Source of the DNA: an uncultured eubacterium 1-6
GTDB lineage: Bacteria; Bacillota; Clostridia; Lachnospirales; Lachnospiraceae
NCBI GenBank assembly: GCA_903789595.1
Contig: CAIFEZ010000003.1
Span: 1 to 64,000 of the forward strand
Direction: 5' to 3'
DNA: 64,000 nt
Below, one piece after another: positions 47,868-56,972 of this stretch (positions are counted from its first letter, which is position 1; each line of letters opens with the position of its first letter). A program made the translations under genes and the position numbers. The notes below the pieces were generated by a model. It ran no database searches. It worked only from the letters and a program-made list of their open reading frames with translations, and was not told where the DNA came from.

Positions 47868-50393
47868 ATGAATGAAAATAGAACGAACTGGATCTGGACG
47901 CCGGACTGGAACGCGGAGGACAGCGAGGCTGCGAGAATTGTTTACTTTCGAAAAGCAGTATTTGCAGAGAAAAGGAATATAGCGGAGCAGTGCCGCATCC
48001 GAATAACTGCCGATTCTCATTACAAGCTTTATGTAAACGGACACTTTGTACAGGACGGTCCACAGAAGTCGCTGGATCTCAAGGAGTGGTTTGTGGATGA
48101 AGCGGACCTGAACGCATACCTGACAGAAGGACAGAATGTTGTCGCGGTTGAAGTACTGCGGTATCCGGAGCCGAACCTCTCCTTTGGCGTCCCGGTCAGC
48201 AATGACAGTCTGCTGCGTTCTCCCATACCGAATCTGTACGTGGAGCAGATCCGCGCGGACGGGGACTCGGAGGCAGAGGGCCTGAACAGAGAGACTGACG
48301 GAAATCCGGAGGCAGAGAGCCTGAACGGGGGGACCTGCGGAGATCCGGAGGCAGAGGGCCTGAACGGGGGGACCTGCGGAGATCCGGAGGCAAGGAGTCT
48401 GGACGGAAGATTTGGCTGGAAGTGCCTGGTGAACAGGGGGATACAGATCGTCGATGAGGATTCCATGCCGGCTCCGATTCATGCTCAGGAAATTGTGCAC
48501 GCGACGGGCTCTGCCGCGGGATGGATGGAACCCGGATTCGATGACACGGCATGGGCGGAAGCAAGGGCAATGGATGCCATGGAAATGCCGAAGAGTGATG
48601 CGCCGGGCAATCTTGTGCCAAGAACGATTCCCTACCTCAGATACAGGCAGCATAACTTTGCCGGAGTGAAGGAAATACGTGAAGTGTCCGTACCCGTTCC
48701 GGCACGCGCTTCTGCAGAACAGACAAAAGCACAGATAAAGGATGCCTGGGAGAAAATGCTTTCCGGCACGGGTTCGGTGGAAGTGCCGGCGCACAGCAGG
48801 GTCGTCGTTGAGATCAGTGCGGATGTGGAAGAGTGCGGATTTCTGAATTACGCAATGTCCGGAGGCAGGGGAGCGGTCATCAGAACTCTGTGTTCGGAGT
48901 GCTATGCTTATCCGCCGGAAAAGGAGACAGACGCAAACGGAATCCCTCAGAATCCGGTCAAGGGAGATCGGACCGATTCCGTAAACGGGCGGCTTTTCGG
49001 ACATACATCGGTTTATCACCCGGCGGGCTGCGGGACACCGGAGCAGCCGGAAGTGTACGAGCCTTTCTGGTTTCGTACCTTCCGTTTTATTCAGCTTCAG
49101 ATTGAGACAGGAGAGGATGCGCTTCGCATTCTGAAGTTCGCTTATCGTGAGACGGGATATCCGCTGGAGGTGCATACGACGGTAAAAACCTCTGACCCGA
49201 CGCTGGCACCTGTCTGGGACATCAGCCTTCGGACACTGGAGAGGTGTATGCGCGACACGTACATGGACTGCCCTTTTTACGAACAGCTTCAGTACGCGAT
49301 GGACAGCCGCGAGGAGATTCTGTACACGTATTCGGTTTCCGCGGATGACAGACTCGCGCGCCAGGCGATCGAAGCGTTCCGACGGTCCCAGAGGCCGGAC
49401 GGTATGATCAATGCTTCGGCGCCGGCACAGAAGAGCAATGTCATTCCGGGATTCTCGATTTATTATCTGCTGATGGTGTACGATCATATGATGTATTTCG
49501 GAGACCGTGCTCTGGTAGAGGAAAACTGGAACGCGATCGATCAGGTTCTGGCATTCTTTGACCGGAATCTGGGGCCGAATGGTATGGTGAATAAAATCGG
49601 CGGTCCGCTGTTAGACTCGAGATACTGGTCATTTATAGACTGGACGAGAGAGTGGAACGCAACAATGGGTGTTCCGACAGCGACGGCGAAGGGAAGCGGA
49701 CAGCTGACCATGGAGAGCCTGCTGTATGTCTATGGTCTCCAGAAGGCCGCGAAAATTTCGGATTTTGCGGAAAGACACGAGGCGGCGGAGCGATATCGCC
49801 GGCGCGCCGGCGAGGTGCTGGAGGCGGTTCGGGAGCATGCGATGGGAGTATGCGGAGATGTCAGGCTTGTGCAGGATGGGCCCGGAGTCGATGCGTTTTC
49901 GGTTCATACACAGGTGTTTGCCGTACTCACAGGGCTGACGGATCCGCGGGAAGGCAGAAAAATGCTGGAAGAAACCGTAGGCAATTCCCGTTTTCCGCAG
50001 GCGTCCGTATCTTATATGTTCTATCTGTTCCGCGCGCTGGAAATCACAGGGCTGTATGACAGGACGGATGCGCTGTGGGAGCTCTGGAGAAAAATGGTGA
50101 GGGAGCATATGAGTACCTGTGTGGAAAACGGTGTCGACGGAAGATCCGACTGCCACGCATGGGCGTCCCTTATCCTTTATGAAATTCCGGCGACCGTACT
50201 CGGCGTGCGTCCTTCCGCACCGGGTTATGCGTCTGTCCGGATCGCTCCCGTCGCCGGTTATCTGACGGAAGCAGCCGGGGATGTGATCACGCCGAGAGGA
50301 ACGGTGCACGTGGAGTGGAAGAAGGGAGCGGACGGCACCTTGAAGGTGGATGCGAAGGTGCCGGAAGGCGTCAGCTTCCGCATAGAAGGATGA
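47868..50393 (+). CDS. alpha-L-rhamnosidase (GH78-type)
   Basis: An 841-residue glycosidase without a signal peptide. The N-terminal beta domains include KLYVNGHFVQDGPQKSLDLK and VVAVEVLRYPEPN. The (alpha/alpha)6 catalytic barrel has YMDCPFYEQLQYAMDSREEI, the expected acid/base region, and later DWTREWNATMGVPTATAKGS. The C-terminus SDCHAWASLILYEIPATVLG VRP is characteristic. Residues about 134-178 are a minisatellite-encoded insertion of four 13-residue units (PEAEGLNGGTCGD type). GGGGGAGTG precedes the ATG. Releases L-rhamnose from glycosides after uptake; links to the rhamnose/propanediol compartment. Confidence 0.85.
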   Translation: MNENRTNWIWTPDWNAEDSEAARIVYFRKAVFAEKRNIAEQCRIRITADSHYKLYVNGHFVQDGPQKSLDLKEWFVDEADLNAYLTEGQNVVAVEVLRYPEPNLSFGVPVSNDSLLRSPIPNLYVEQIRADGDSEAEGLNRETDGNPEAESLNGGTCGDPEAEGLNGGTCGDPEARSLDGRFGWKCLVNRGIQIVDEDSMPAPIHAQEIVHATGSAAGWMEPGFDDTAWAEARAMDAMEMPKSDAPGNLVPRTIPYLRYRQHNFAGVKEIREVSVPVPARASAEQTKAQIKDAWEKMLSGTGSVEVPAHSRVVVEISADVEECGFLNYAMSGGRGAVIRTLCSECYAYPPEKETDANGIPQNPVKGDRTDSVNGRLFGHTSVYHPAGCGTPEQPEVYEPFWFRTFRFIQLQIETGEDALRILKFAYRETGYPLEVHTTVKTSDPTLAPVWDISLRTLERCMRDTYMDCPFYEQLQYAMDSREEILYTYSVSADDRLARQAIEAFRRSQRPDGMINASAPAQKSNVIPGFSIYYLLMVYDHMMYFGDRALVEENWNAIDQVLAFFDRNLGPNGMVNKIGGPLLDSRYWSFIDWTREWNATMGVPTATAKGSGQLTMESLLYVYGLQKAAKISDFAERHEAAERYRRRAGEVLEAVREHAMGVCGDVRLVQDGPGVDAFSVHTQVFAVLTGLTDPREGRKMLEETVGNSRFPQASVSYMFYLFRALEITGLYDRTDALWELWRKMVREHMSTCVENGVDGRSDCHAWASLILYEIPATVLGVRPSAPGYASVRIAPVAGYLTEAAGDVITPRGTVHVEWKKGADGTLKVDAKVPEGVSFRIEG
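48269..48405. repeat. 39-bp in-frame minisatellite inside the rhamnosidase gene
   Basis: GGAGGCAGAGGGCCTGAACG-type units at 48269, 48308, 48347 and 48386, exactly 39 bp apart, coding 13 residues each. Probably prone to length change without frameshift. Confidence 0.85.
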
Positions 50394-50505
50394 ATCAGGA
50401 CTGCGGGAACAAAGGAAGGGGAAACAGAGAAGGAAAGAACAACAAATGGATAACCCATTAAGGAAAATGACGGGAAGACTAAGATACTTGTGCATAATAC
50501 GTCCT

Positions 50506-50552
50506 GAAAGTGCAAGATATGTACAAATCCGACATTCGGAGTGTAGTATAAT
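50506..50552 (+). promoter_or_regulatory. candidate AraC-regulated promoter, site 2
   Basis: GAAAGTGCAAGATA at 50506-50519 and TATAAT at 50547-50552. Same 14-mer and same 41-bp offset as at 47542. No -35 hexamer. Confidence 0.5.
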
Positions 50553-50649
50553 CCGTACAGAAAACGAGATCAGAGATTGTGATACGGAATAACGGATGTA
50601 TTCTTGGAAAAGATGATTGATGGAAGGTTCAGAACAGAGAGGTGTCGGT

Positions 50650-51771
50650 ATGTCGGAAAAAGCGGATCATCTGGGACTCAGAAAAGAAGATGTGGATAAA
50701 CGGAATGAGGATGAAAATCAGGGAATCGCCGGGCTGCTGCGGCTGATGAGCGATGACCCGGAGATCGGGGACGCCCTGGCGCGTTCCGAGGACGGAGAAA
50801 TCATGGACCACCGTCTGTCGCTGATGGCGATGCCGGAGGTGTCGGAGCAGGAAATGCGTTACTGGGCATCTTATGAAAAGGGACTTCATAAAGAGGTACA
50901 TGGGGAAGGACTGGAAAAATGGGCTTCCTTTGTGCCGCTTTCCGCCGCGTCGGACCGGGAGCGCCGGTATCCGCTGATCTTCTGTCTGCACGGAGCGCAC
51001 AATCCGATTCAGATGACGGAAAGCTACGGAATTATTCAGGTCGCCGCCAGGGAAGAGTGCATTGTGATCGCGCCGGAGAATGAGAACTGGGAGTCGATCC
51101 GGCGTCTGCTTGATGTCGCAAAAGAGGAATATCCGGTTGACTGGCGGAGAGTATATCTGATGGGATACAGCTTCGGGGGATTTTCCGCCTCCAGACTGGG
51201 GCTGGCGCATCCGGAAATTTTCGCCGGAATCGGCATGGGCGGAATGCTGTTCGCCAATGATGTCGCTGCCCACGAGCTGGATGGACAGTGGTATGAGGCA
51301 TACAGTCTGACGGAAGAGATGGTGGAGAAGGCGCGCAGGCTTGGAATTGCGATTTCGCTTGTGATGGGAGAGCATGAGATGCTCGGACTTCTGCCCATAC
51401 GCCGGGAGCCCGGCGGAGAGGCAAAGGACGGGGTCATTCCGCTGAAACCGGAAGAGAAGATGACTTCGTTTAACAATTTCCGGATGGTATCCGGCTGCGA
51501 CCCCGCAGTTTTTCCGCAGCCAGGCGAAGAAAAGAACGATATCGAACGGATGACGGGCATACGGTTTGAGAAATGTTCGGAGAGAACGTATTATGGCCGC
51601 CGGTATCTTTTCGGTTTTAATGAGAGACCGGATGGTGGGGACTGCACGTTTCAGACGGTCGCCATCGAAGGAATGGTTCACTGGCCGTCATCGATGTTCG
51701 GCGAAATTCTCTGGGAACATTTGTCAAAATTTGCCCGTGATCCGGAAAGCGGAAAGCTGATCAGACTGTAA
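50650..51771 (+). CDS. alpha/beta-hydrolase (esterase/peptidase-S9-like)
   Basis: A 373-residue cytosolic serine hydrolase. YPLIFCLHGAHNPIQMTE is the oxyanion region, VYLMGYSFGGFSASRLGL the nucleophile elbow, and GMVHWPSSM carries the likely catalytic His. AGAGGTG precedes the ATG at 50650; upstream ATG/TTG codons at 50617-50620 are alternatives. Located between rhamnosidase and DUF3237 genes and probably under the same AraC control. Plausibly deacylates plant glycosides; substrate not known. Confidence 0.8.
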   Translation: MSEKADHLGLRKEDVDKRNEDENQGIAGLLRLMSDDPEIGDALARSEDGEIMDHRLSLMAMPEVSEQEMRYWASYEKGLHKEVHGEGLEKWASFVPLSAASDRERRYPLIFCLHGAHNPIQMTESYGIIQVAAREECIVIAPENENWESIRRLLDVAKEEYPVDWRRVYLMGYSFGGFSASRLGLAHPEIFAGIGMGGMLFANDVAAHELDGQWYEAYSLTEEMVEKARRLGIAISLVMGEHEMLGLLPIRREPGGEAKDGVIPLKPEEKMTSFNNFRMVSGCDPAVFPQPGEEKNDIERMTGIRFEKCSERTYYGRRYLFGFNERPDGGDCTFQTVAIEGMVHWPSSMFGEILWEHLSKFARDPESGKLIRL

Positions 51772-51832
51772 ATGGCCATGTCCTGCACGCGGAGCGGTGC
51801 AATATGTAGAAAGACAGTTGGGAGGAACTGAT

Positions 51833-52261
51833 ATGGAAAAGGTGATCATGACATTTAAGATTCATGTAAATCGCTCGGACATGAGCAGTGTAGAGGGACC
51901 GTTCGGAGGAGCGTATTTCGTGCCCTTCCGGGCGGATGTGAAGAGTGACTTATTTACCGGAAAAACCAGACCCGGAGCGTGTGACGTGCAGACGGAAAAC
52001 CTGGGTGAGGTGCGTCACATGTGCGCAAAGTACCTTTTCGAGGGCAAGGATCAGAACGGTGCGCCGTGCAAGCTCTTTGTGGAAAATAACGGCTGGATGA
52101 ATCCGGCCAATAAGGAGGATCCGTTTTTCCAGGCGGTGCCGACGTTCGTGACGGACAGCCGTGTGCTTGGAGAGTATCTCTGCCAGAATCGCTTTCGCTC
52201 GGAAGTGCAGAGTACGGGACCGGAGAGCCTTGACATCAGAATCATCGATACCAGAGCATAA
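51833..52261 (+). CDS. DUF3237-family protein
   Basis: A 142-residue beta-barrel protein. KIHVNRSDMSSVEGPFGGAY, GACDVQTENLGEVRHMCAKY, LFEGKDQNGAPCKLFVENNG and VTDSRVLGEYLCQNRF fit DUF3237, a family common in sugar-utilisation clusters. The biochemical role is unknown. GGGAGG precedes the ATG at 51833. Confidence 0.8.
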   Translation: MEKVIMTFKIHVNRSDMSSVEGPFGGAYFVPFRADVKSDLFTGKTRPGACDVQTENLGEVRHMCAKYLFEGKDQNGAPCKLFVENNGWMNPANKEDPFFQAVPTFVTDSRVLGEYLCQNRFRSEVQSTGPESLDIRIIDTRA

Positions 52262-52273
52262 TTTGTTTGTATG

Positions 52274-52360
52274 TATAATGGGTTCTGGAGACGAAGGCTT
52301 CCGGATCCCTCATATTCAGAGAGCGGCAGGTTCTCGAGAGCGAGCTGCTGAATGAATCAT
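52274..52360. repeat. two-hairpin repeat unit, copy 2
   Basis: TTCTGGAGACGAAGGCTTCC, CCTCATATTCAGAGAGCGGC, AGGTTCTCGAGAG and GCTGAATGAATC align with the ptsG-leader unit at 4589-4672 (TCCTGGAGCCGAAGGCTCC, CCGCAGGTTCTCGAGA, GCTGAATC). Confidence 0.65.
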
Positions 52361-52396
52361 AAATTTATATTGGAAAAAGTACAGGAGGTTATCAGA

Positions 52397-53695
52397 TTGG
52401 GCAGACATGGTATGGTACGTGCGGTAGACACACATTTTGAATACGAAGACGGGACCTATTACTATCCGTTTGGAACGACCGTCTACGCACTGGCGCACCA
52501 GACGGAAGAACTGATGGAGGAGACGTTTGCATCACTGAAGAATTCCCCGTTCAACAAGGTGCGCATGTGCGTATTCCCGAAGCATTATCAGTATAACAAT
52601 AATGAGCCGAGGTTCTATCCGTTCAAAAAGAAGCCGGACGGAAGCTGGGATACGAAGAACCCGGATCCGGACTTCTGGGACAATCTGGAGAAATGCATCC
52701 GGCGGCTCGACGACATGGATATTCAGTGCGATTTGATTCTGTTTCATTCGTACGATAACTGGGGTTTCGCGTCGATGAGCCGGGAGGACAATCTGAATTA
52801 TCTCGCATACTGTCTGGACAGGCTTGGAGACCTGGAGAATGTCTGGTGGTCACTTGCAAACGAATATGACCTTCTCCTGTCTGAGATCAGCATGGAACAG
52901 TGGTATGAGATCGAAGAATTCGTAGCTTCTCATAACCCGAAAGGGCATCTGATTTCGAATCACAATTGTTTCCGGACGTGGGATATGGGCAGAAAGAACA
53001 TCACGCACGGATCTTATCAGATTAAATTTCTCTCTTTCGTTGCGGACAGAATCCGGAAATACAAGAAGCCGGTGTGTGTGGATGAATGCTGCTATGAGGG
53101 CAATCTTCCGGAGTCCTGGGGAAATCTGTCCGGAGAAGAGATGACGGCCCGGTTCTGGATGGCAATCGCCAGCGGTGCCTACTGCACACACGGAGAGACG
53201 TTCCTCGATGATCATGACATTGTCTGGTGGTCGAAGGGCGGCACTCTGAAGGGCAAATCGCCGGAGAGAATTCGCTTTCTCAGGAATATCGTGGAAAAGC
53301 TCCCGGCGCCGCTGAAGCCGGATGATCCGGCTTCTTCTTCGGAATTTATGGATAATCTTCCGGATGAGGTCAAGGAGGAACTGCTGTCTTCACCGGCGGG
53401 AAGAAGCTTCCCTCTGGCAATGGCACGTGTAGATCAGGAAGAGGACATTGTGGCCAGGGTCTATGAGCACGATTACAAGGCACATACCGAAGACGACTCC
53501 GTGATCCTGAAGTATTTCTATCTGATGTGTCCTGCGGTTTACAGTCTGCAGCTTTCTGCCGGAAAAAAATACAGAATTCAGGTGATTGACACCTGGAACA
53601 TGACCGTCACCGACGCGGCGGAGAACGCTTCCGGTACAATTCGCGTGGAACTGCCGGGCAGATCCTATATGGCGGTTCTGGCGACAGAGATGTAA
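52397..53695 (+). CDS. DUF5605/DUF4038-like TIM-barrel glycoside hydrolase
   Basis: A 432-residue predicted glycosidase. THFEYEDGTYYYPFGTTVYA, FNKVRMCVFPKHYQYNNNEP, WWSLANEYDLL and KPVCVDECCYEGNLPESWGN follow the (beta/alpha)8 layout, with the acid/base Glu probably in ANEYD and the nucleophile in VDECCYEG. The C-terminal 100 residues form a beta-sandwich. TTG at 52397 has AGGAGG at correct distance; the in-frame ATG at 52352 lies inside a repeat unit without a ribosome site. Substrate not known; apiosidase-like and arabinan-related activities occur in related families. Confidence 0.78.
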   Translation: MGRHGMVRAVDTHFEYEDGTYYYPFGTTVYALAHQTEELMEETFASLKNSPFNKVRMCVFPKHYQYNNNEPRFYPFKKKPDGSWDTKNPDPDFWDNLEKCIRRLDDMDIQCDLILFHSYDNWGFASMSREDNLNYLAYCLDRLGDLENVWWSLANEYDLLLSEISMEQWYEIEEFVASHNPKGHLISNHNCFRTWDMGRKNITHGSYQIKFLSFVADRIRKYKKPVCVDECCYEGNLPESWGNLSGEEMTARFWMAIASGAYCTHGETFLDDHDIVWWSKGGTLKGKSPERIRFLRNIVEKLPAPLKPDDPASSSEFMDNLPDEVKEELLSSPAGRSFPLAMARVDQEEDIVARVYEHDYKAHTEDDSVILKYFYLMCPAVYSLQLSAGKKYRIQVIDTWNMTVTDAAENASGTIRVELPGRSYMAVLATEM

Positions 53696-53724
53696 GAGCA
53701 TTTTGCTTTTCAATCGATAATGCG

Positions 53725-53780
53725 GGTGTCCTGCCTGCTGCCTTATCATAGAGTGCAGCAAGCGGGACACCTGTTTTTTA
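53725..53780 (+). terminator. terminator of the carbohydrate operon
   Basis: GGTGTCC pairs with GGGACACC over an internal stem, followed by TTTTTT. Convergent with pucR. Confidence 0.8.
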
Positions 53781-53813
53781 CGCGAACAGCGAGCCACAGC
53801 CGAATGCAAAGTC

Positions 53814-54977
53814 TCACTCGATATTCATCAGCATCAGCGCGGTTGTCAGCTGCGTCTTTACGCTTAGAGAAGACAAATCCATCCCTGTCAGATCCTTGAT
53901 CTTGCCCAGATAATAGTTGATCGTGTTTCTGTGCACGAACAGCTGTTCCGCGGTCTCCTTTACACTTCCGTCGTGTGCAAGATAGGCACGCAGAACACCC
54001 AGGAGATCGGTGCTATTTTCCCGGTCATAGTTGATGATCGGCTGGACGGTGTTCTGAAGATAGTCGGAGATGATATCTTCGTCGTCTATGTTCATCAGAA
54101 GCTTGTACAATCCCATCTCCGAATAAAAAATCTGCTCGGGCTGAAGATTTCCCTTGCTCTGCAGCCGCTGAACCGCTGTGGCCTGCCGGTAGCTTTTGTA
54201 CAGGCAGCGGATGCTTTTGGTAGTCTTTCCGACACCCCAGAGAAAAGAATCCGACTGGGGAAAAGCAAGCCTGAGATAGTAGCTCATATCATGTACAAAG
54301 GAGTGAACCTGTTCCGTGCCGTAATTCCCGAGAACAGCCAGAATCTGTGTGTCAGACAGAAAAACGGAAAAATCCGAATATTTGTGGGAGAGATTTCCGA
54401 ATACTGTCGAGGCCTTCTGCTCAAGTGTTGACTCCGCATACTTTTCCCGGTCGTTCGGGCATACCGCACAGACCGTATATTTCCATTCCGGCTGAAAGGA
54501 AAGGTGGACGAGCGGAATCATGTAGAGATCCTTCTGTTCCGGGAAAAAAATGGCGTTCCGGAATACAGCGGCGGTTTCCGTGTCTTTGGAGTCTTCCTTT
54601 GTGATCGCATAACTGAATACCCGCATGATCTCCGCCAGATGGATCTTCCACGGCACCTCGAAAAGAGGAAGGCCGTGACGGTCACAGTATTCGATCACGC
54701 ACTGCGGCACGTGATCCAGATAGGGACCGGTATTCAGAATCACTCCGGCCGCGTTTTTTTTGCAGATCGACCGGATCAGATCGAGCAGCTCGTCTGACGT
54801 ACTGATGGCAACGCCGGTCACAAAGGCGATTTCACCGCCGTCGAGAAAGGACGTCGCGAGCGAGGATTCTACCATATGAATCCATGTGACGTCGTTGGAC
54901 AGACCCTTTTCACCCGCGAGAAGGGTGATGTCCATATGAGCTACTTTTTCAATCAGACGCTTTAATACAACCGACAT
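53814..54977 (-). CDS. PucR-family transcriptional regulator
   Basis: A 387-residue regulator. The N-terminal PucR domain contains VTWIHMVESSLATSFLDGGE and LPLFEVPWKIHLAEIMRVF. The C-terminal helix-turn-helix is DGSVKETAEQLFVHRNTINYY LGKIKDLTG. The family senses purine/pyrimidine breakdown or related metabolites. The ATG at 54977 follows GGAGGAGAG. Divergent from the aminotransferase and the pyrimidine genes, which it likely regulates. Promoter at 55256-55284. Confidence 0.9.
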   Translation of the reverse strand: MSVVLKRLIEKVAHMDITLLAGEKGLSNDVTWIHMVESSLATSFLDGGEIAFVTGVAISTSDELLDLIRSICKKNAAGVILNTGPYLDHVPQCVIEYCDRHGLPLFEVPWKIHLAEIMRVFSYAITKEDSKDTETAAVFRNAIFFPEQKDLYMIPLVHLSFQPEWKYTVCAVCPNDREKYAESTLEQKASTVFGNLSHKYSDFSVFLSDTQILAVLGNYGTEQVHSFVHDMSYYLRLAFPQSDSFLWGVGKTTKSIRCLYKSYRQATAVQRLQSKGNLQPEQIFYSEMGLYKLLMNIDDEDIISDYLQNTVQPIINYDRENSTDLLGVLRAYLAHDGSVKETAEQLFVHRNTINYYLGKIKDLTGMDLSSLSVKTQLTTALMLMNIE

Positions 54978-55493
54978 TTCTCTCTCCTCCCGGGATTCCT
55001 GCATCCTCTGTATCTATTTGGCACCTCATCATTTTAATCGGAAAAGGATCACACGCGGGACTCTTCGCGCGCAGTGTTCCTGTCTTCGTTTTCGAAGAAC
55101 GCATCCACAAAAAAAGAGCATGGCGTATCTGACAGAACACCATTGCTCCTTCTCTCCCGGCTGGCCGGGATATGATCTTATCTTAATAACTGTCAATAAC
55201 TGCTCGCAGCCGCGGACAATTCAGCGAACTGCACATGCATTTGATCAATTTCTGAAATATAACTAAGTATATCATAGTTGTCAAGCCCTTTTTGCAATCA
55301 TACAGTACAACTTCTCTATCGTTGCTGGTCATGCTTAACTAACCAGGCGACGATCCCCGTGCATATGTGCCGCAGCACAAAAAAGATTGGGCCCGGACCC
55401 ATTGTTCCCTCCTCCTGAAAAGGCTAGACTATGCCGTATCAACAGAACCGCAGATGAAATGGCATTTTCTAAAGAGAAAGGGAGGGGATACTT
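54978..55493. other. 516-bp divergent regulatory region
   Basis: Between pucR and the aminotransferase. Contains the pucR promoter (below) and a CTTCGTTTTCGAAGAACGC hairpin near 55068-55088 that resembles the MITE-like ends. I see no consensus promoter for the rightward operon, so it may depend on PucR. Confidence 0.5.
55256..55284 (-). promoter_or_regulatory. promoter of pucR
   Basis: On the minus strand TTGACA (55284-55279), 17 bp, TATATT (55261-55256). Leads to a 5' leader of about 270 nt. Confidence 0.75.
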
Positions 55494-56846
55494 ATGAAGG
55501 ACACGGGAAGAAAACAGGATGCGGCAATGGGTATCGCGATTCGCGACAAGCAGAAGAAATATGTGCTTCAGTCGTGGAACGCACAGAAAAATCTGAATCC
55601 GATCCCGATCAGTTACTGTGACAATATCTATCTGTACGATTATGAAGGAAACCGGTATTCGGATATGTCGTCCATGCACGTCAACATGAATGTGGGCTAC
55701 GGCAATAAGGAGATCAACGCGGCGATCACCGACAAGCTTCAGAGATACGCGTTTATCAGCGAGGCCTATGCGGATAAGGACCGGGCCGATCTGGCGGAGA
55801 TGATTATCGGTCTGATGCCGGACAACATGGGAAAGGTCTTCTTCACGAACGCCGGTGCGGACGCCAATGAGAACGCGATCAAGATCGCGAGAATGTACAC
55901 GGGGCGGAACAAGATTTTCTCCAGATACCGCTCTTACCACGGCTCTTCCTTCGGAGCGGGAAATCTGTCCGGAGAACCGCGGAGATTTGCTCTGGAGCCC
56001 GGAATTCCCGGATTTGTGAAATTCCGTGATCCGTACCGCTACCGGGACAACCTTCCATTTGATGAGGAGGAGTACACAAGGTACTGCCTGCGGATGCTCG
56101 AGGAGCAGATCCTGTATGAGAATCCGGACAATATCGCCGCGATCATCATGGAGACGATTACCGGCACGAACGGCATCATCATTCCGCCGAAGGGATATCT
56201 TCCGGGTGTGCGGAAGCTCTGCGACAAGTACGGCATCCTGATGGTCTGCGACGAGGTGATGGCGGGATGGTGCAGAACCGGAAGGATGTTCGCGTTCCAG
56301 AATTTTGATGTGAAACCGGATATTGTGACCTTTGCGAAGGGCGTAACCTGCGGCTACGTTCAGCTGGGAGGCGTCGTCGTATCGAAGGAGATCGCATCCT
56401 ATTTTGACGATCATGTGCTCTCCTGCGGACTTACCTACAACGGGCATCCGCTTGCGTGCGCTGCGGGCGTGGCATGTGTGAAGTATTATCTGGATCATGA
56501 TATTCCGGCACATGTGAGGGGGGTCGGAAAGGTTCTCGGTGAGATTCTGGAGGATCTGAAGCAAAAGCACGCCTGCGTCGGCGATGTGAGATACATCGGA
56601 CTGTTCTCCAGCATTGAGCTTGTCAAGAGCAAGGAGACGCGTGAGCCTTTGGTTCCGTTCGGAAGAGATCCCGAGGGAAAGATGAAGAAGATTCTCGGCA
56701 TGCTCAAGGAGAAGAGGTTTATGACCTTCGGCCATGAAAATATGATTCTGATCGCACCGCCGCTGATTATCACAGCGGACCAGATCCGGGAAGAGATGCA
56801 GAAGGTGGATGAGGTGCTCTCCGCAGTTGACCGGGACATGCTCTGA
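55494..56846 (+). CDS. class III aminotransferase, probably beta-alanine:pyruvate/2-oxoglutarate
   Basis: A 450-residue PLP enzyme. MNVGYGNKEINAAITDKL, FFTNAGADANENAIKIARMY, YRSYHGSSFGAGNLSGEPRR, LMVCDEVMAGWCRTGRMFAF and the Schiff-base Lys in DIVTFAKGVTCGYVQLGG are the class III marks. GGGAGGGG precedes the ATG. The neighbours (dihydropyrimidinase, PreT, iron alcohol dehydrogenase, PucR) indicate beta-alanine or 3-aminoisobutyrate as donor, giving malonate semialdehyde. Sequence alone would also allow other omega-amines. Confidence 0.85.
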   Translation: MKDTGRKQDAAMGIAIRDKQKKYVLQSWNAQKNLNPIPISYCDNIYLYDYEGNRYSDMSSMHVNMNVGYGNKEINAAITDKLQRYAFISEAYADKDRADLAEMIIGLMPDNMGKVFFTNAGADANENAIKIARMYTGRNKIFSRYRSYHGSSFGAGNLSGEPRRFALEPGIPGFVKFRDPYRYRDNLPFDEEEYTRYCLRMLEEQILYENPDNIAAIIMETITGTNGIIIPPKGYLPGVRKLCDKYGILMVCDEVMAGWCRTGRMFAFQNFDVKPDIVTFAKGVTCGYVQLGGVVVSKEIASYFDDHVLSCGLTYNGHPLACAAGVACVKYYLDHDIPAHVRGVGKVLGEILEDLKQKHACVGDVRYIGLFSSIELVKSKETREPLVPFGRDPEGKMKKILGMLKEKRFMTFGHENMILIAPPLIITADQIREEMQKVDEVLSAVDRDML

Positions 56847-56875
56847 TGCGGGCAGCGGTTTCGTGCACGCCCGGA

Positions 56876-56929
56876 AGTGCCGGGATTTCGCAGACCTGTG
56901 AAATTTCCGCACCCGGCAGATGCGCGTGA
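56876..56929. repeat. intergenic hairpin repeat, degenerate copy
   Basis: GTGCCGGGATTTCGCAG and CTGTGAAATTTCCGCACCCG then GCAGATGCGCGT resemble the GGGATTTCACAG/CTGTGAAATT core of copies 2 and 3. Confidence 0.4.
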
Positions 56930-56972
56930 ATCGCAGTTCATACAGACGGGATCACAGGATAAGGAGGTTTTT

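Noticed and set aside
52352-52396. ATG start at 52352 for the DUF5605-like glycosidase
   Set aside because: It lies inside a repeat unit also found at 4.6 kb, without a ribosome site, whereas TTG at 52397 follows AGGAGG.
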